Assembly: GCA_017407285.1 (NCBI GenBank)
Contig: JAFQWW010000040.1
Coordinates: 1-47,681, forward strand
Direction: 5' to 3'
DNA: 47,681 nt
Origin: Clostridia bacterium
GTDB taxonomy: Bacteria > Bacillota > Clostridia > Christensenellales > RUG350
Shown: piece by piece, positions 32,764 to 39,535 of the stretch
Position numbering within the stretch: the stretch's first letter is position 1
How the letters are laid out: each line of letters starts with the position of its first letter
Notes under the pieces: generated by a model
What the model was told of the DNA's origin: nothing
The model's input: only the letters and a program-made list of their open reading frames with translations
The model's database searches: none
Position numbers and translations under genes: made by a program

Positions 32764-33749
32764 TATCTATCCTCTTTCGTAATAGTTATTTTACGTTTTT
32801 TGCCGTTTGTTTCGATATTTACGGTATACACTCGACCTAATATTGACGGCATTCTATTCCACTCGACGATACATATTCTATCTCGTGAAAAATATTCTTC
32901 AAAGCCTAAATTCTCAAGTTCTTCATCGTCTTCAATTCTATACATATCAAAGTGACAAAGTTTACCGTCTAAATATTCTTTTAATATATTGAAAGTAGGA
33001 CTCAAAACGTCCTCTTTAACACCAAAACTTTGCGCAATTCCTCTAGCAAAAACAGTTTTACCTGCGCCAAGATCGCCGTTTAATAGTACGGTATCTCCAA
33101 AATTCAATTCTTTAGCAAACGCCTTTGCTAAACTTAGAGTTTCGTTTGCGCTATTCGTGATAAAAACGTTCTCGCTCTTAATATCGTAATTCTTCTCTTT
33201 TTTCTCGGCAACGCCAATAAATCGGAAAAACTTATGTATTTGTTTGTATAAAAGAAACGTTAATATAGAATTTGCACCCGCTTTCACTAAGTTAAATAAA
33301 AGTATGGCAGGAATCATACCTACGACAACCTCTATTGCAATTCCACCAAAAAGTGGGTGTGCTAACAAATTTGCAGGGATAATTACGACCATCCAAGAGA
33401 AAAATCCGCAAATTAGAGCTAAAATAGCGCCTTTTATGTTTCTTTTTCTTTGATAAATAAGCCCCGCCACTAATGCGTAAACGCCAGTAGCTAGTAAATG
33501 CATAATAAATCCGGTCAATCCCGAGCCACCCATTGCAAAGGCTTGTATTACGCATACAACGAAGGTAATAATCAGTCCGGACACAGGACCATACATAAAG
33601 GTCCCTAAAAATATAAAGACGTCCGCAACGTCGTATAGCATATAGTTTGGTGTAAACGGAAAAGGAAATTGTATTCCTAAAGCTAAGCTAACGATGCTAA
33701 GCGCCGATAGCATCGCCATTCCAGTCAACATTCTAGTAGTAATTTTCAT
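32763..33749 (-). CDS. Fusion: riboflavin ECF S component (RibU-like) and TsaE ATPase
   Basis: One 328-residue frame joining two normally separate proteins. Residues about 1-175 are a six-helix ECF substrate-binding protein of the RibU type (PFTPNYMLYDVADVFIFLGTF, GPVSGLIITFV). Residues about 190-328 are a complete TsaE, the ATPase of t6A synthesis: Walker A GDLGAGKT (225-232), SPTFNILKEY, HFDMYRI and VEWNRM. The linker AEKKEKNYDIKSENV is hydrophilic. There is no Met between M145 and M269 and no GTG/TTG near the linker, so TsaE cannot easily be made alone. An FMN riboswitch and terminator precede the gene (SD AAGGAG). TsaE would thus be tethered to the membrane and repressed by FMN. Confidence 0.9.
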   Translation of the reverse strand: MKITTRMLTGMAMLSALSIVSLALGIQFPFPFTPNYMLYDVADVFIFLGTFMYGPVSGLIITFVVCVIQAFAMGGSGLTGFIMHLLATGVYALVAGLIYQRKRNIKGAILALICGFFSWMVVIIPANLLAHPLFGGIAIEVVVGMIPAILLFNLVKAGANSILTFLLYKQIHKFFRFIGVAEKKEKNYDIKSENVFITNSANETLSLAKAFAKELNFGDTVLLNGDLGAGKTVFARGIAQSFGVKEDVLSPTFNILKEYLDGKLCHFDMYRIEDDEELENLGFEEYFSRDRICIVEWNRMPSILGRVYTVNIETNGKKRKITITKEDR

Positions 33750-33774
33750 TTGTTAAACTCCTTCCGTACCCTTT

Positions 33775-33802
33775 TAAAAACCCCTATACGAGGCATAGGG
33801 GT
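33775..33802 (-). terminator. Riboswitch expression-platform terminator
   Basis: An 8-bp perfect hairpin (33780-33787 with 33795-33802, 7-nt loop) followed by a run of Us on the minus strand, 26 bases before the ribU::tsaE ATG and just after the FMN aptamer. The flanking GTACCC (33799-33804) can instead pair with GGGTAC (33766-33771) next to the SD. Confidence 0.85.
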
Positions 33803-33808
33803 ACGCTT

Positions 33809-33914
33809 GATATTCTCTCATCCAGACTATACTGTCGGTCAAGGAATTACACCTTGTCTGCTTACGCTCGTGGACTTTTACCACCGGTGGGGACTTTCAC
33901 CCCGCCCCGAAATC
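33809..33914 (-). promoter_or_regulatory. FMN riboswitch (RFN element)
   Basis: On the minus strand the conserved RFN blocks appear in order: TTCGGGGCGGGGTGAAAGTC, CCACCGGTGGT, AGTCCACGAGC, GGTGTAATTCC, ACCGACAGT and AGTCTGGATGAGAGA. The closing P1 stem is GATTTC with GAATATC (one bulge). The ligand is FMN, which normally favours termination and shuts down riboflavin transport or synthesis. It begins 18 bases after the deoC stop. No promoter is evident between them, so it may also act on read-through from pdp-deoC. Confidence 0.97.
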
Positions 33915-33932
33915 TATATGGAATTCTGTTGT

Positions 33933-34571
33933 TTATCCTTCGACGATTTTATCGCCGGCACTCGTGCCGAGTCTAGTCGCTCCAGCATCTATAAGTTCTT
34001 TCGCAAAATTGTAATCTCTAATGCCTCCGGCAGCTTTTACTTGACATTTGCCGTTTACTGCCTTCTTCATAAGTTGAACGTGGTGAACGGTTGCTCCCGT
34101 TCCAAAAAATCCAGTTGACGTTTTAACGAATGCAACGCCTGCGTCTGCGCAAATTTCGCAACCTTTTACAACTTGCTCGTCCGTTAAATGACAGGTTTCT
34201 AATATAACTTTTAGAGGAACGCCACACGCATCAACTATGCTCTTTACGTCACGATACACGTAGTCGTAATCTCCAGATACGAGTCTTGACACGGGAATAA
34301 CAACGTCGACCTCTTCTGCACCACACTTAACCGCATATTCCGCTTCCTTTGCGCGAATAATCGTTTCACTCTCTCCGAAAGGAAAACCTGCAACGGACAC
34401 GGTCTTTATATCACTACCTTTCAAAAGTTCTTTAACTAAGGTTACGTAATTAGGATTGACACACACAGAGTAAAATCCATACTTTAGTGCAGATTCACAA
34501 TGTTTCTCAATATCAAAAGGCGTAGCCGTAGTTTTCAATATGGTATGATCTATGTATTTTGCTATATTCAT
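33933..34571 (-). CDS. deoC: Deoxyribose-phosphate aldolase
   Basis: Splits 2-deoxyribose-5-phosphate into acetaldehyde and glyceraldehyde-3-phosphate in deoxynucleoside breakdown. It is a class I aldolase of 212 residues. The Schiff-base lysine is in FVKTSTGF, with VKAAGGIRD near the C-terminus and DHTILK at the start. The upstream gene pdp supplies deoxyribose-1-phosphate. The SD is GAGG. The FMN riboswitch follows directly without an intervening terminator. Confidence 0.95.
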   Translation of the reverse strand: MNIAKYIDHTILKTTATPFDIEKHCESALKYGFYSVCVNPNYVTLVKELLKGSDIKTVSVAGFPFGESETIIRAKEAEYAVKCGAEEVDVVIPVSRLVSGDYDYVYRDVKSIVDACGVPLKVILETCHLTDEQVVKGCEICADAGVAFVKTSTGFFGTGATVHHVQLMKKAVNGKCQVKAAGGIRDYNFAKELIDAGATRLGTSAGDKIVEG

Positions 34572-34578
34572 ACTAACC

Positions 34579-35880
34579 TCAATATAGAATTATTTCTCCT
34601 ACAGAATTTATTTTAGCATATATAAGGCGTGGTTTGTCAAGTGATTCACGACGAACCTCAAATACGGAAGAAAATTTTTCATAAATTTCATCACTTAAAC
34701 ACTCATTTGAGTAAACCTTACACAAGACGTCTCCTTTTTTGACCTCTAAAGACACGCAAACGTTATTTATAACGCCCACGGTATAGTCTATAACGTCCTC
34801 TTTTTTACGACGGCCACCGCCTAAATCACATACTAGTTCGCCTAGTTTTTCTGCGTGAATTTTGTGAACGAAACCGTCTTCTTTTGCTAGTATTTCAGTA
34901 ACAACGGGAGCAACTTTTAGTGAAGATAAATCTCCGCCTTGATGAGCAATCATTTGATTAAACTTTTCATACGCAGTACCGTCGTCCAAGACTTTACAAA
35001 CCTTAAAAAACGCTTCTGCATAATCAATATTCTCACACTCTGATACGACGTTTGAAGCAAGCGCTACGGAAAGATCACGAAGCCTATTTTTATCTCCCTT
35101 CAAAACGCCAATAGCACCCTCAATCTCCAAAGAATTGCCAACGTACTTGCTCAAAGGTTCATTCATATCGGTTATCATAGCAATAGTCTTAACCCCTTCT
35201 CGTCTACCGATAGCACACATGGTTTCGGCTAATGAGAGCGCATCAGAGAAGTTTTTCATAAAGGCACCGTCACCGTATTTGACGTCCAAAATGATCAAAT
35301 CTCCTGCTGACGCCAATTTTTTACTCATAATACTTGCAGAAATTAGCGCAATATTGTCAACAGTTGCGGTAACGTCACGCAATGCGTACAAAATTTTATC
35401 CGCAGGACACAAATCGGGAGTTTGACCAACGATACAAAATCCTATTTCATTTAACTGATTTTCTATATATTCTTTTGATAGAGAAGAAGACAAGCCTTTT
35501 ATACTATCAAGCTTATCTATCGTTCCGCCAGTATGTCCTAGCCCTCTTCCACTCATCTTAACGCTTTTATAACCAAGAGATGCGAGTATAGGCATAATAA
35601 TAAAACTCGTACTATCGCCCACGCCACCCGTACTATGTTTGTCAACCTTTATACCGTCAACGTGAGAATAGTCCATTACCACTCCGGAGTCACGCATAGC
35701 GCGCGTTAGATATAGGGTTTCGTCAAAGTCAAAACCTTTCAAGCAAATAGCCATAAGCAGTGCACTTGCTTGATAATCGGCAACGTCACCTTGAACTACA
35801 CCGTCAACAAAAAACTTGATTTCCTCTTCACTCAAAGAAAAACCGTGCTTTTTTTTGTTAATAATATCAACTATTTTCAT
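34579..35880 (-). CDS. pdp: Pyrimidine-nucleoside phosphorylase
   Basis: Phosphorolysis of thymidine, uridine and deoxyuridine to the base and (deoxy)ribose-1-phosphate. The protein has 433 residues. The signature KVDKHSTGGVGDSTSFII and SGRGLGHTGGTIDKLDSI are clear, as is the C-terminal swivel domain with LGGGRRKKEDVID. A TTG at 35898 would extend the frame, but the ATG at 35880 has AGGAG at good spacing, so I start there. It overlaps the exported-protein gene by 14 bases and is 7 bases before deoC. I cannot separate Pdp from DeoA (thymidine phosphorylase) strictly by eye. Confidence 0.92.
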   Translation of the reverse strand: MKIVDIINKKKHGFSLSEEEIKFFVDGVVQGDVADYQASALLMAICLKGFDFDETLYLTRAMRDSGVVMDYSHVDGIKVDKHSTGGVGDSTSFIIMPILASLGYKSVKMSGRGLGHTGGTIDKLDSIKGLSSSLSKEYIENQLNEIGFCIVGQTPDLCPADKILYALRDVTATVDNIALISASIMSKKLASAGDLIILDVKYGDGAFMKNFSDALSLAETMCAIGRREGVKTIAMITDMNEPLSKYVGNSLEIEGAIGVLKGDKNRLRDLSVALASNVVSECENIDYAEAFFKVCKVLDDGTAYEKFNQMIAHQGGDLSSLKVAPVVTEILAKEDGFVHKIHAEKLGELVCDLGGGRRKKEDVIDYTVGVINNVCVSLEVKKGDVLCKVYSNECLSDEIYEKFSSVFEVRRESLDKPRLIYAKINSVGEIILY

Positions 35881-36223
35881 TCTTTCTCCTACTGGCAAAA
35901 ATTGCTAGAACTTGTTTTACGAGTTGTTCTCGTTCTAAACCGCCTTTAGAATTTAAGCGTTTTATCAAGGAATATGCGTGCAAATCAATAATAACGTTTG
36001 CATTTACACCGCTTACATTCTCAATTTCCCGTTCAATATCGTGACAAATGGATATATTCTCGCTTCTTAAATATATCGGCTCACATATTATAGCGACGTA
36101 AATCTCACTATAATATCTAAAAGACTCTGCGCGCTCTACTTTGTCGTGGCTTAAAGCAATATTAACCGCATCACTTGGCGTAAAAAGCATAGCCATTGCT
36201 AACACAGCACAAAAAAATTTCAT
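35867..36223 (-). CDS. Small exported protein, unknown
   Basis: A 118-residue protein beginning with a short signal-peptide-like stretch (MKFFCAVLAMAMLFTPSDA); no clear lipobox. The rest (VAIICEPIYLRSENISICHD, then VSGVNANVIIDLHAY) has the alternating beta-alpha look of YhcN/YlaJ-type or similar small envelope proteins, but I do not recognise it. It sits between rsfS and pdp with an AGGAGG SD, 24 bases after rsfS, and overlaps pdp by 14 bases. A sporulation link would be a guess. Confidence 0.65.
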   Translation of the reverse strand: MKFFCAVLAMAMLFTPSDAVNIALSHDKVERAESFRYYSEIYVAIICEPIYLRSENISICHDIEREIENVSGVNANVIIDLHAYSLIKRLNSKGGLEREQLVKQVLAIFASRRKNENS

Positions 36224-36247
36224 ACGCCCTCCTATGTAGAGGGTAAA

Positions 36248-36598
36248 TTATTCCTCGTAACGCGTAAGGTTATTGCCGTCCTCCCACAATCTCTCTAAGC
36301 AATAGAACATTCTCATTTCATCGTTGAAAATGTGTACAACTACGTCACCGTAATCAAGGATAATCCATCTCGAATCGGAAAACCCTTCGCGACGCACGGG
36401 CTCGAGTCCCATTTCGGACAATTTTTCTTCAACGTGCTCACCCATAGCTTTTACTTGGGTAGAAGATTTTGCGCTTGCTATAACAAAATAATCTGCAACG
36501 ACGGTTAAATGCTCGATGTCTAGCATAATAATATCGTTGCCCTTTTTCTCGGATAATAATTTTGCAATTTTTAATGCTAATTCTTTACTGTTTTCCAT
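36248..36598 (-). CDS. rsfS: Ribosomal silencing factor RsfS
   Basis: Binds L14 of the 50S subunit and blocks 30S joining in slow growth. The 116 residues are normal. Family features: IMLDIEHLTVVADYFVIASA, STQVKAMGEHVEEKL, EGFSDSRWIILDYGDVVVHIF and the final YCLERLWED. It is 17 bases after nadD::yqeK, the conserved nadD-yqeK-rsfS order. The SD is AGGAG. Confidence 0.96.
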   Translation of the reverse strand: MENSKELALKIAKLLSEKKGNDIIMLDIEHLTVVADYFVIASAKSSTQVKAMGEHVEEKLSEMGLEPVRREGFSDSRWIILDYGDVVVHIFNDEMRMFYCLERLWEDGNNLTRYEE

Positions 36599-36615
36599 AT
36601 GAACTCCTATGTATA

Positions 36616-37713
36616 TTATCTGTTTTTATAATACTCGTATGCATTTTTGGTCAAATAATAAATGTTTTCACCTTTATTAACCAAATATTCGTAACTATGA
36701 TTTAAACATTCAACGAAGCCTTTTTCAAAGTCAAATAAGAGAGCGGAACGCAACTTCTCTACTCCGTCAAACTCTCTTCCCTCTTCCGTCATATCGGCAA
36801 CGTAGACGAGTTTTTCAAGCGTAGTCATATCCTCACGCCCCGTTGTGTGATAGCGGATTGCTTGCACGACCTTATCATTGAAACCTAATCTTTTTGCATA
36901 TTCTGCTCCCGAGAACTGATGCGCAACCGGTGTTGATATAGCGTCTTCAGGGACACCTGACGTGGTGTCTGTTTTTTTAGTTATATCGTGAAATAAAGTT
37001 GCAAGAAAAACGTCTTCGACGGATAAACCAAGATTTCTATTTAACCTTAACGCCCATTTTACCGTTCTAAATACGTGATCAACCGTCTTTTGTGGTAAAT
37101 TGGCTTTAACTATATCAACGTATTCATTTTTGTATAACGCGTTTTTACAAACGTAGTCAGATACCTCTCGTGGTACAATATCGGATATATCAAAACCTAA
37201 AGACGCCAATGCTCGAATTTCTCTTGAAGATATGTTTTCGCCAACGTAAGATAAAACGGTAATATTTCCACCAACCTCACGAGCCTTGTTTATCGCTTCG
37301 TTCATATCCTCAATTCTACCCTCTCTTGGATAGACCGCAATATCCACCATGCTCAATAGTTTTTCGGGTTGATACCACTTAAATAAATCCGCCATACTAT
37401 CACCACCGATGACGTAGACGAGTTTATCCTCAGGATATAGTTCTTGAAATTTTTTAACCGTGTTAACGGCATAATTTTTCTCTAAACTGTTCTTCTCAAT
37501 ATCTGATATTATCGCATTCTTAAAAGCCAACGCGCACATTTCCATTCTTGACTCAAAAGATACGCTACTAGTCGTATTTTTGTGAGGCGGATCGAATGAG
37601 GGAAAAACTATGCAAAAATCAAGATTTAACTCTTTTTTTGCAGAGTTTAATACCGCAACGTGCTCGTTATGAGGCGGATTGAACGCACCGCCGTAAAGTC
37701 CTATTTTTCTCAT
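36616..37713 (-). CDS. NadD-YqeK fusion
   Basis: A 365-residue bifunctional protein. Residues about 1-190 are nicotinate-mononucleotide adenylyltransferase (NAD synthesis), with GLYGGAFNPPHNEHV, PSFDPPHK, IGGDSMADLFKW and ISSREIR. Residues about 196-365 are a YqeK-type HD-domain hydrolase, known to cleave diadenosine tetraphosphate: VDHVFRTVKWA, ATLFHDITKK and YHTTGREDMTTLEKLVYVAD. In Bacillus these are adjacent genes. The start is fixed by the NadD motif. There is no SD; a good promoter puts +1 on the A of the ATG, so the mRNA is probably leaderless. Confidence 0.93.
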   Translation of the reverse strand: MRKIGLYGGAFNPPHNEHVAVLNSAKKELNLDFCIVFPSFDPPHKNTTSSVSFESRMEMCALAFKNAIISDIEKNSLEKNYAVNTVKKFQELYPEDKLVYVIGGDSMADLFKWYQPEKLLSMVDIAVYPREGRIEDMNEAINKAREVGGNITVLSYVGENISSREIRALASLGFDISDIVPREVSDYVCKNALYKNEYVDIVKANLPQKTVDHVFRTVKWALRLNRNLGLSVEDVFLATLFHDITKKTDTTSGVPEDAISTPVAHQFSGAEYAKRLGFNDKVVQAIRYHTTGREDMTTLEKLVYVADMTEEGREFDGVEKLRSALLFDFEKGFVECLNHSYEYLVNKGENIYYLTKNAYEYYKNR

Positions 37714-37719
37714 AACTAT

Positions 37720-37747
37720 ATTATATACCCAAACCTTGATATTTCAA
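37720..37747 (-). promoter_or_regulatory. Promoter for leaderless nadD::yqeK
   Basis: On the minus strand: TTGAAA (37742-37747), a 16-base spacer, perfect TATAAT (37720-37725). Exactly 6 bases separate the -10 from the ATG at 37713, so the predicted +1 is the start codon itself. Confidence 0.78.
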
Positions 37748-37794
37748 AGTATATTTGAAAAATTTATGGCAATAATCTCAAAAACGGAGATATT

Positions 37795-38535
37795 ATGGCA
37801 AAAATCATTGACAGAATAGTACTTAATACCCTACTTTTTGCAATTTTTACACTTTGGGCCACCTATATAACTAACAATATAATTATAGGTGCAGGGATTG
37901 CGTTTATTTTGATACTTACGATATCAATATTCACGAAGCCTAAGACGGAGTTAAAATTCGTGCCTGAAGATTATATTCCTAAACTAACAACTATGCCAAC
38001 ACACGACCTCGTTGATCTTATAATGAAGGTTATTATCCCCTCCTATCACCCAACGCAAAAGAAAAACGCTATCGTGTTAGGCGACGTCTTGCTCGTACCG
38101 TTTTTAAAACTAACCCCTGTATCTGCAGACGAAATATATGCAAAAGCCCGAAAAGCAAAGTTTTCGGGCTATAAAAAGCTTGTTTTAATACTTAACTCAT
38201 ACGACGAAAATCAATTTAATAAAATCACACAATTTTTACCACTCTCTGTCGAAAATATAGACTCAAAAGTAGTTATATGCGCACTAAAGAAAGCAAACGC
38301 TTTACCAGAGATACCTAAACAAGCAAAGGTAAAACCCAAACTCAAATCCGTATTCAAAAACGCTTTTTGTAAGAAAAATTTCAAATATTTCTTACTTAGT
38401 GGTTTCTCTTTAGCGATTTTAGTCGTCTTTACGCCGTTCAAGTTATACTATTTGGTTTTTTGTACGATTACACTTAGTTTTGCTCTGCTGTGTTTATTCA
38501 AAAAGCAAAAGAAAATTCCGTCGTATTTTATTTGA
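37795..38535 (+). CDS. Four-helix membrane protein, unknown
   Basis: A 246-residue protein that I do not recognise. It has two N-terminal helices (about 10-27 and 30-46), a soluble cytoplasmic part (about 50-195), and two C-terminal helices (about 200-217 and 221-237). The soluble part has an alternating strand/helix pattern (KNAIVLGDVLLVPFLKLTPVSA, GYKKLVLILNSYD, SKVVICALKKANAL), somewhat like a nuclease-fold or Rossmann-like domain; this is not a firm assignment. The SD is CGGAG. The TGA stop directly abuts the stop of spo0A on the other strand. Confidence 0.75.
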   Translation: MAKIIDRIVLNTLLFAIFTLWATYITNNIIIGAGIAFILILTISIFTKPKTELKFVPEDYIPKLTTMPTHDLVDLIMKVIIPSYHPTQKKNAIVLGDVLLVPFLKLTPVSADEIYAKARKAKFSGYKKLVLILNSYDENQFNKITQFLPLSVENIDSKVVICALKKANALPEIPKQAKVKPKLKSVFKNAFCKKNFKYFLLSGFSLAILVVFTPFKLYYLVFCTITLSFALLCLFKKQKKIPSYFI

Positions 38536-39279
38536 TTACATTCCGTCAATCAAAAGTTTGTCCGCAATCAAAGCAATTAACTCACCGTTAGTTGGTTTGT
38601 CGTGTGAGGTATATATCTTGATACCAAATAAGTTATTTATGTTCTCAATCCTCCCCTTATTCCAAGCAACCTCAATAGCGTGACGAATAGCACGCTCTAC
38701 CTTGCTTGCCGTGGTTGAATATACGCTTGCAACGGTAGGATATAATTCCTTCGTTATCGAATTCATAATATCGGGTTTTGCAACCGCAAGTTTTATCGCT
38801 TCTTTTAGATATCTATAACCTTTTATATGCGCGGGAATCCCAACGCTCATAAATATATTTGCAATTTTAGATTCAAAACTCTTTTCTTCAGAATCTTCGC
38901 ATGAAGTTCTAATAAAATCACTTTCGGTCATAACGTCTATAAGTCTATCGCTACAAACGGGTTTCAACATATAAAAGTTTGCACCAAGATTCATAGCACG
39001 AGTTATAAATCCGTCGCCCGACAGTGAGGACACCACGATTATTCTCGCACGATTTCCAATTGCACGCAACTTTTCAATTAACCCAAAGCCGTCAAGTATT
39101 GGCAAAACCAAATCAGTAACGACGATATCAGGTTTAAGTGTGCAGATTTCAGTAAAAGCACGTTCTCCGTCGGCAGATGCACCGACTACTCTCAAACAAT
39201 CGCCCGACGAAATTACGTCGATAAGCAATTCTCTTTCTGCATTGTCTTTTTCAACAACGTAAACGGTAAGTTCGATCAT
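38536..39279 (-). CDS. spo0A: Sporulation master regulator Spo0A
   Basis: Response regulator that, when phosphorylated, switches on sporulation genes. The protein has 247 residues. Receiver domain about 1-120: the phosphoacceptor is D56 in DIVVTDLVLPILDG, S84 takes the Thr/Ser place, and K106 lies in MLKPV. The acidic pocket reads EKDN instead of the common DDN. The DNA-binding domain is highly conserved: VGIPAHIKGYRYLKEAIKLA, ITKELYPTVA, SKVERAIRHAIEVAW, INNLFG, KPTNGELIALIADKL. The start is the ATG at 39279 with AAGGAG SD; the longer frame from 39315 has none. It is monocistronic with its own regulatory region. Confidence 0.95.
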   Translation of the reverse strand: MIELTVYVVEKDNAERELLIDVISSGDCLRVVGASADGERAFTEICTLKPDIVVTDLVLPILDGFGLIEKLRAIGNRARIIVVSSLSGDGFITRAMNLGANFYMLKPVCSDRLIDVMTESDFIRTSCEDSEEKSFESKIANIFMSVGIPAHIKGYRYLKEAIKLAVAKPDIMNSITKELYPTVASVYSTTASKVERAIRHAIEVAWNKGRIENINNLFGIKIYTSHDKPTNGELIALIADKLLIDGM

Positions 39280-39328
39280 AAAGTTCTCCTTTTTGCATAG
39301 CAAAAAACAAGCCATGCAGGCTAAAATT

Positions 39329-39358
39329 AGTATAGAAATTTTTTTGCAAGAGTGTAAA
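39329..39358 (-). promoter_or_regulatory. Possible proximal spo0A promoter
   Basis: On the minus strand: TTTACA (39353-39358), an 18-base spacer, TATACT (39329-39334). The predicted +1 is near 39322, about 43 bases before the ATG. Plausible but less compelling than the distal promoter. Confidence 0.45.
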
Positions 39359-39405
39359 AGATGTTAGAAAGAAATTCGTCTTTTGTTCTCTTAAAATTCA
39401 CTCAA

Positions 39406-39434
39406 ATATTATCGCGTATTCGACGAATTGTCAA
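39406..39434 (-). promoter_or_regulatory. Distal spo0A promoter
   Basis: On the minus strand: perfect -35 TTGACA (39429-39434), a 17-base spacer, then TAATAT (39406-39411). The predicted +1 is near 39399, leaving a leader of about 120 bases. A 0A-box-like sequence occupies the spacer. Confidence 0.72.
39419..39426 (-). promoter_or_regulatory. 0A-like box inside the spo0A promoter spacer
   Basis: On the minus strand TCGTCGAA, 7 of 8 matches to the Spo0A box TTGTCGAA, between the -35 and -10 of the distal spo0A promoter. Binding there would be expected to block RNA polymerase. Confidence 0.6.
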
Positions 39435-39478
39435 GCAATTTTCTATAATTTTTTATAAAGAGTTTTTCTTCGCGCACA

Positions 39479-39496
39479 TTCGACAATATTCGACAA
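39479..39496 (-). promoter_or_regulatory. Two perfect tandem 0A boxes
   Basis: On the minus strand two exact copies of the Spo0A box TTGTCGAA (39489-39496 and 39479-39486), separated by TA. The 10-base repeat puts both on the same face of the helix, as needed for a Spo0A dimer. They lie about 80-97 bases upstream of the predicted distal +1 of spo0A. Confidence 0.85.
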
Positions 39497-39508
39497 AGGA
39501 GAAAGCAA

Positions 39509-39533
39509 AAAAGCACGCGTGTTGCGTGCTTTT
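39509..39533 (-). terminator. Terminator of lepA-hemW-glnS
   Basis: The hairpin AAAAGCACGC/GCGTGCTTTT with a 5-nt loop begins 2 bases after the glnS stop and is followed by a T-rich stretch on the minus strand. It insulates spo0A from the upstream operon. Confidence 0.92.
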
Positions 39534-39535
39534 GC

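Noticed and set aside
35881-35898. TTG start for pyrimidine-nucleoside phosphorylase
   Set aside because: The ATG at 35880 has a well-placed AGGAG; the extra residues are not conserved.
39280-39315. Longer Spo0A N-terminus
   Set aside because: No SD, and the receiver domain starts at the ATG at 39279 with AAGGAG.
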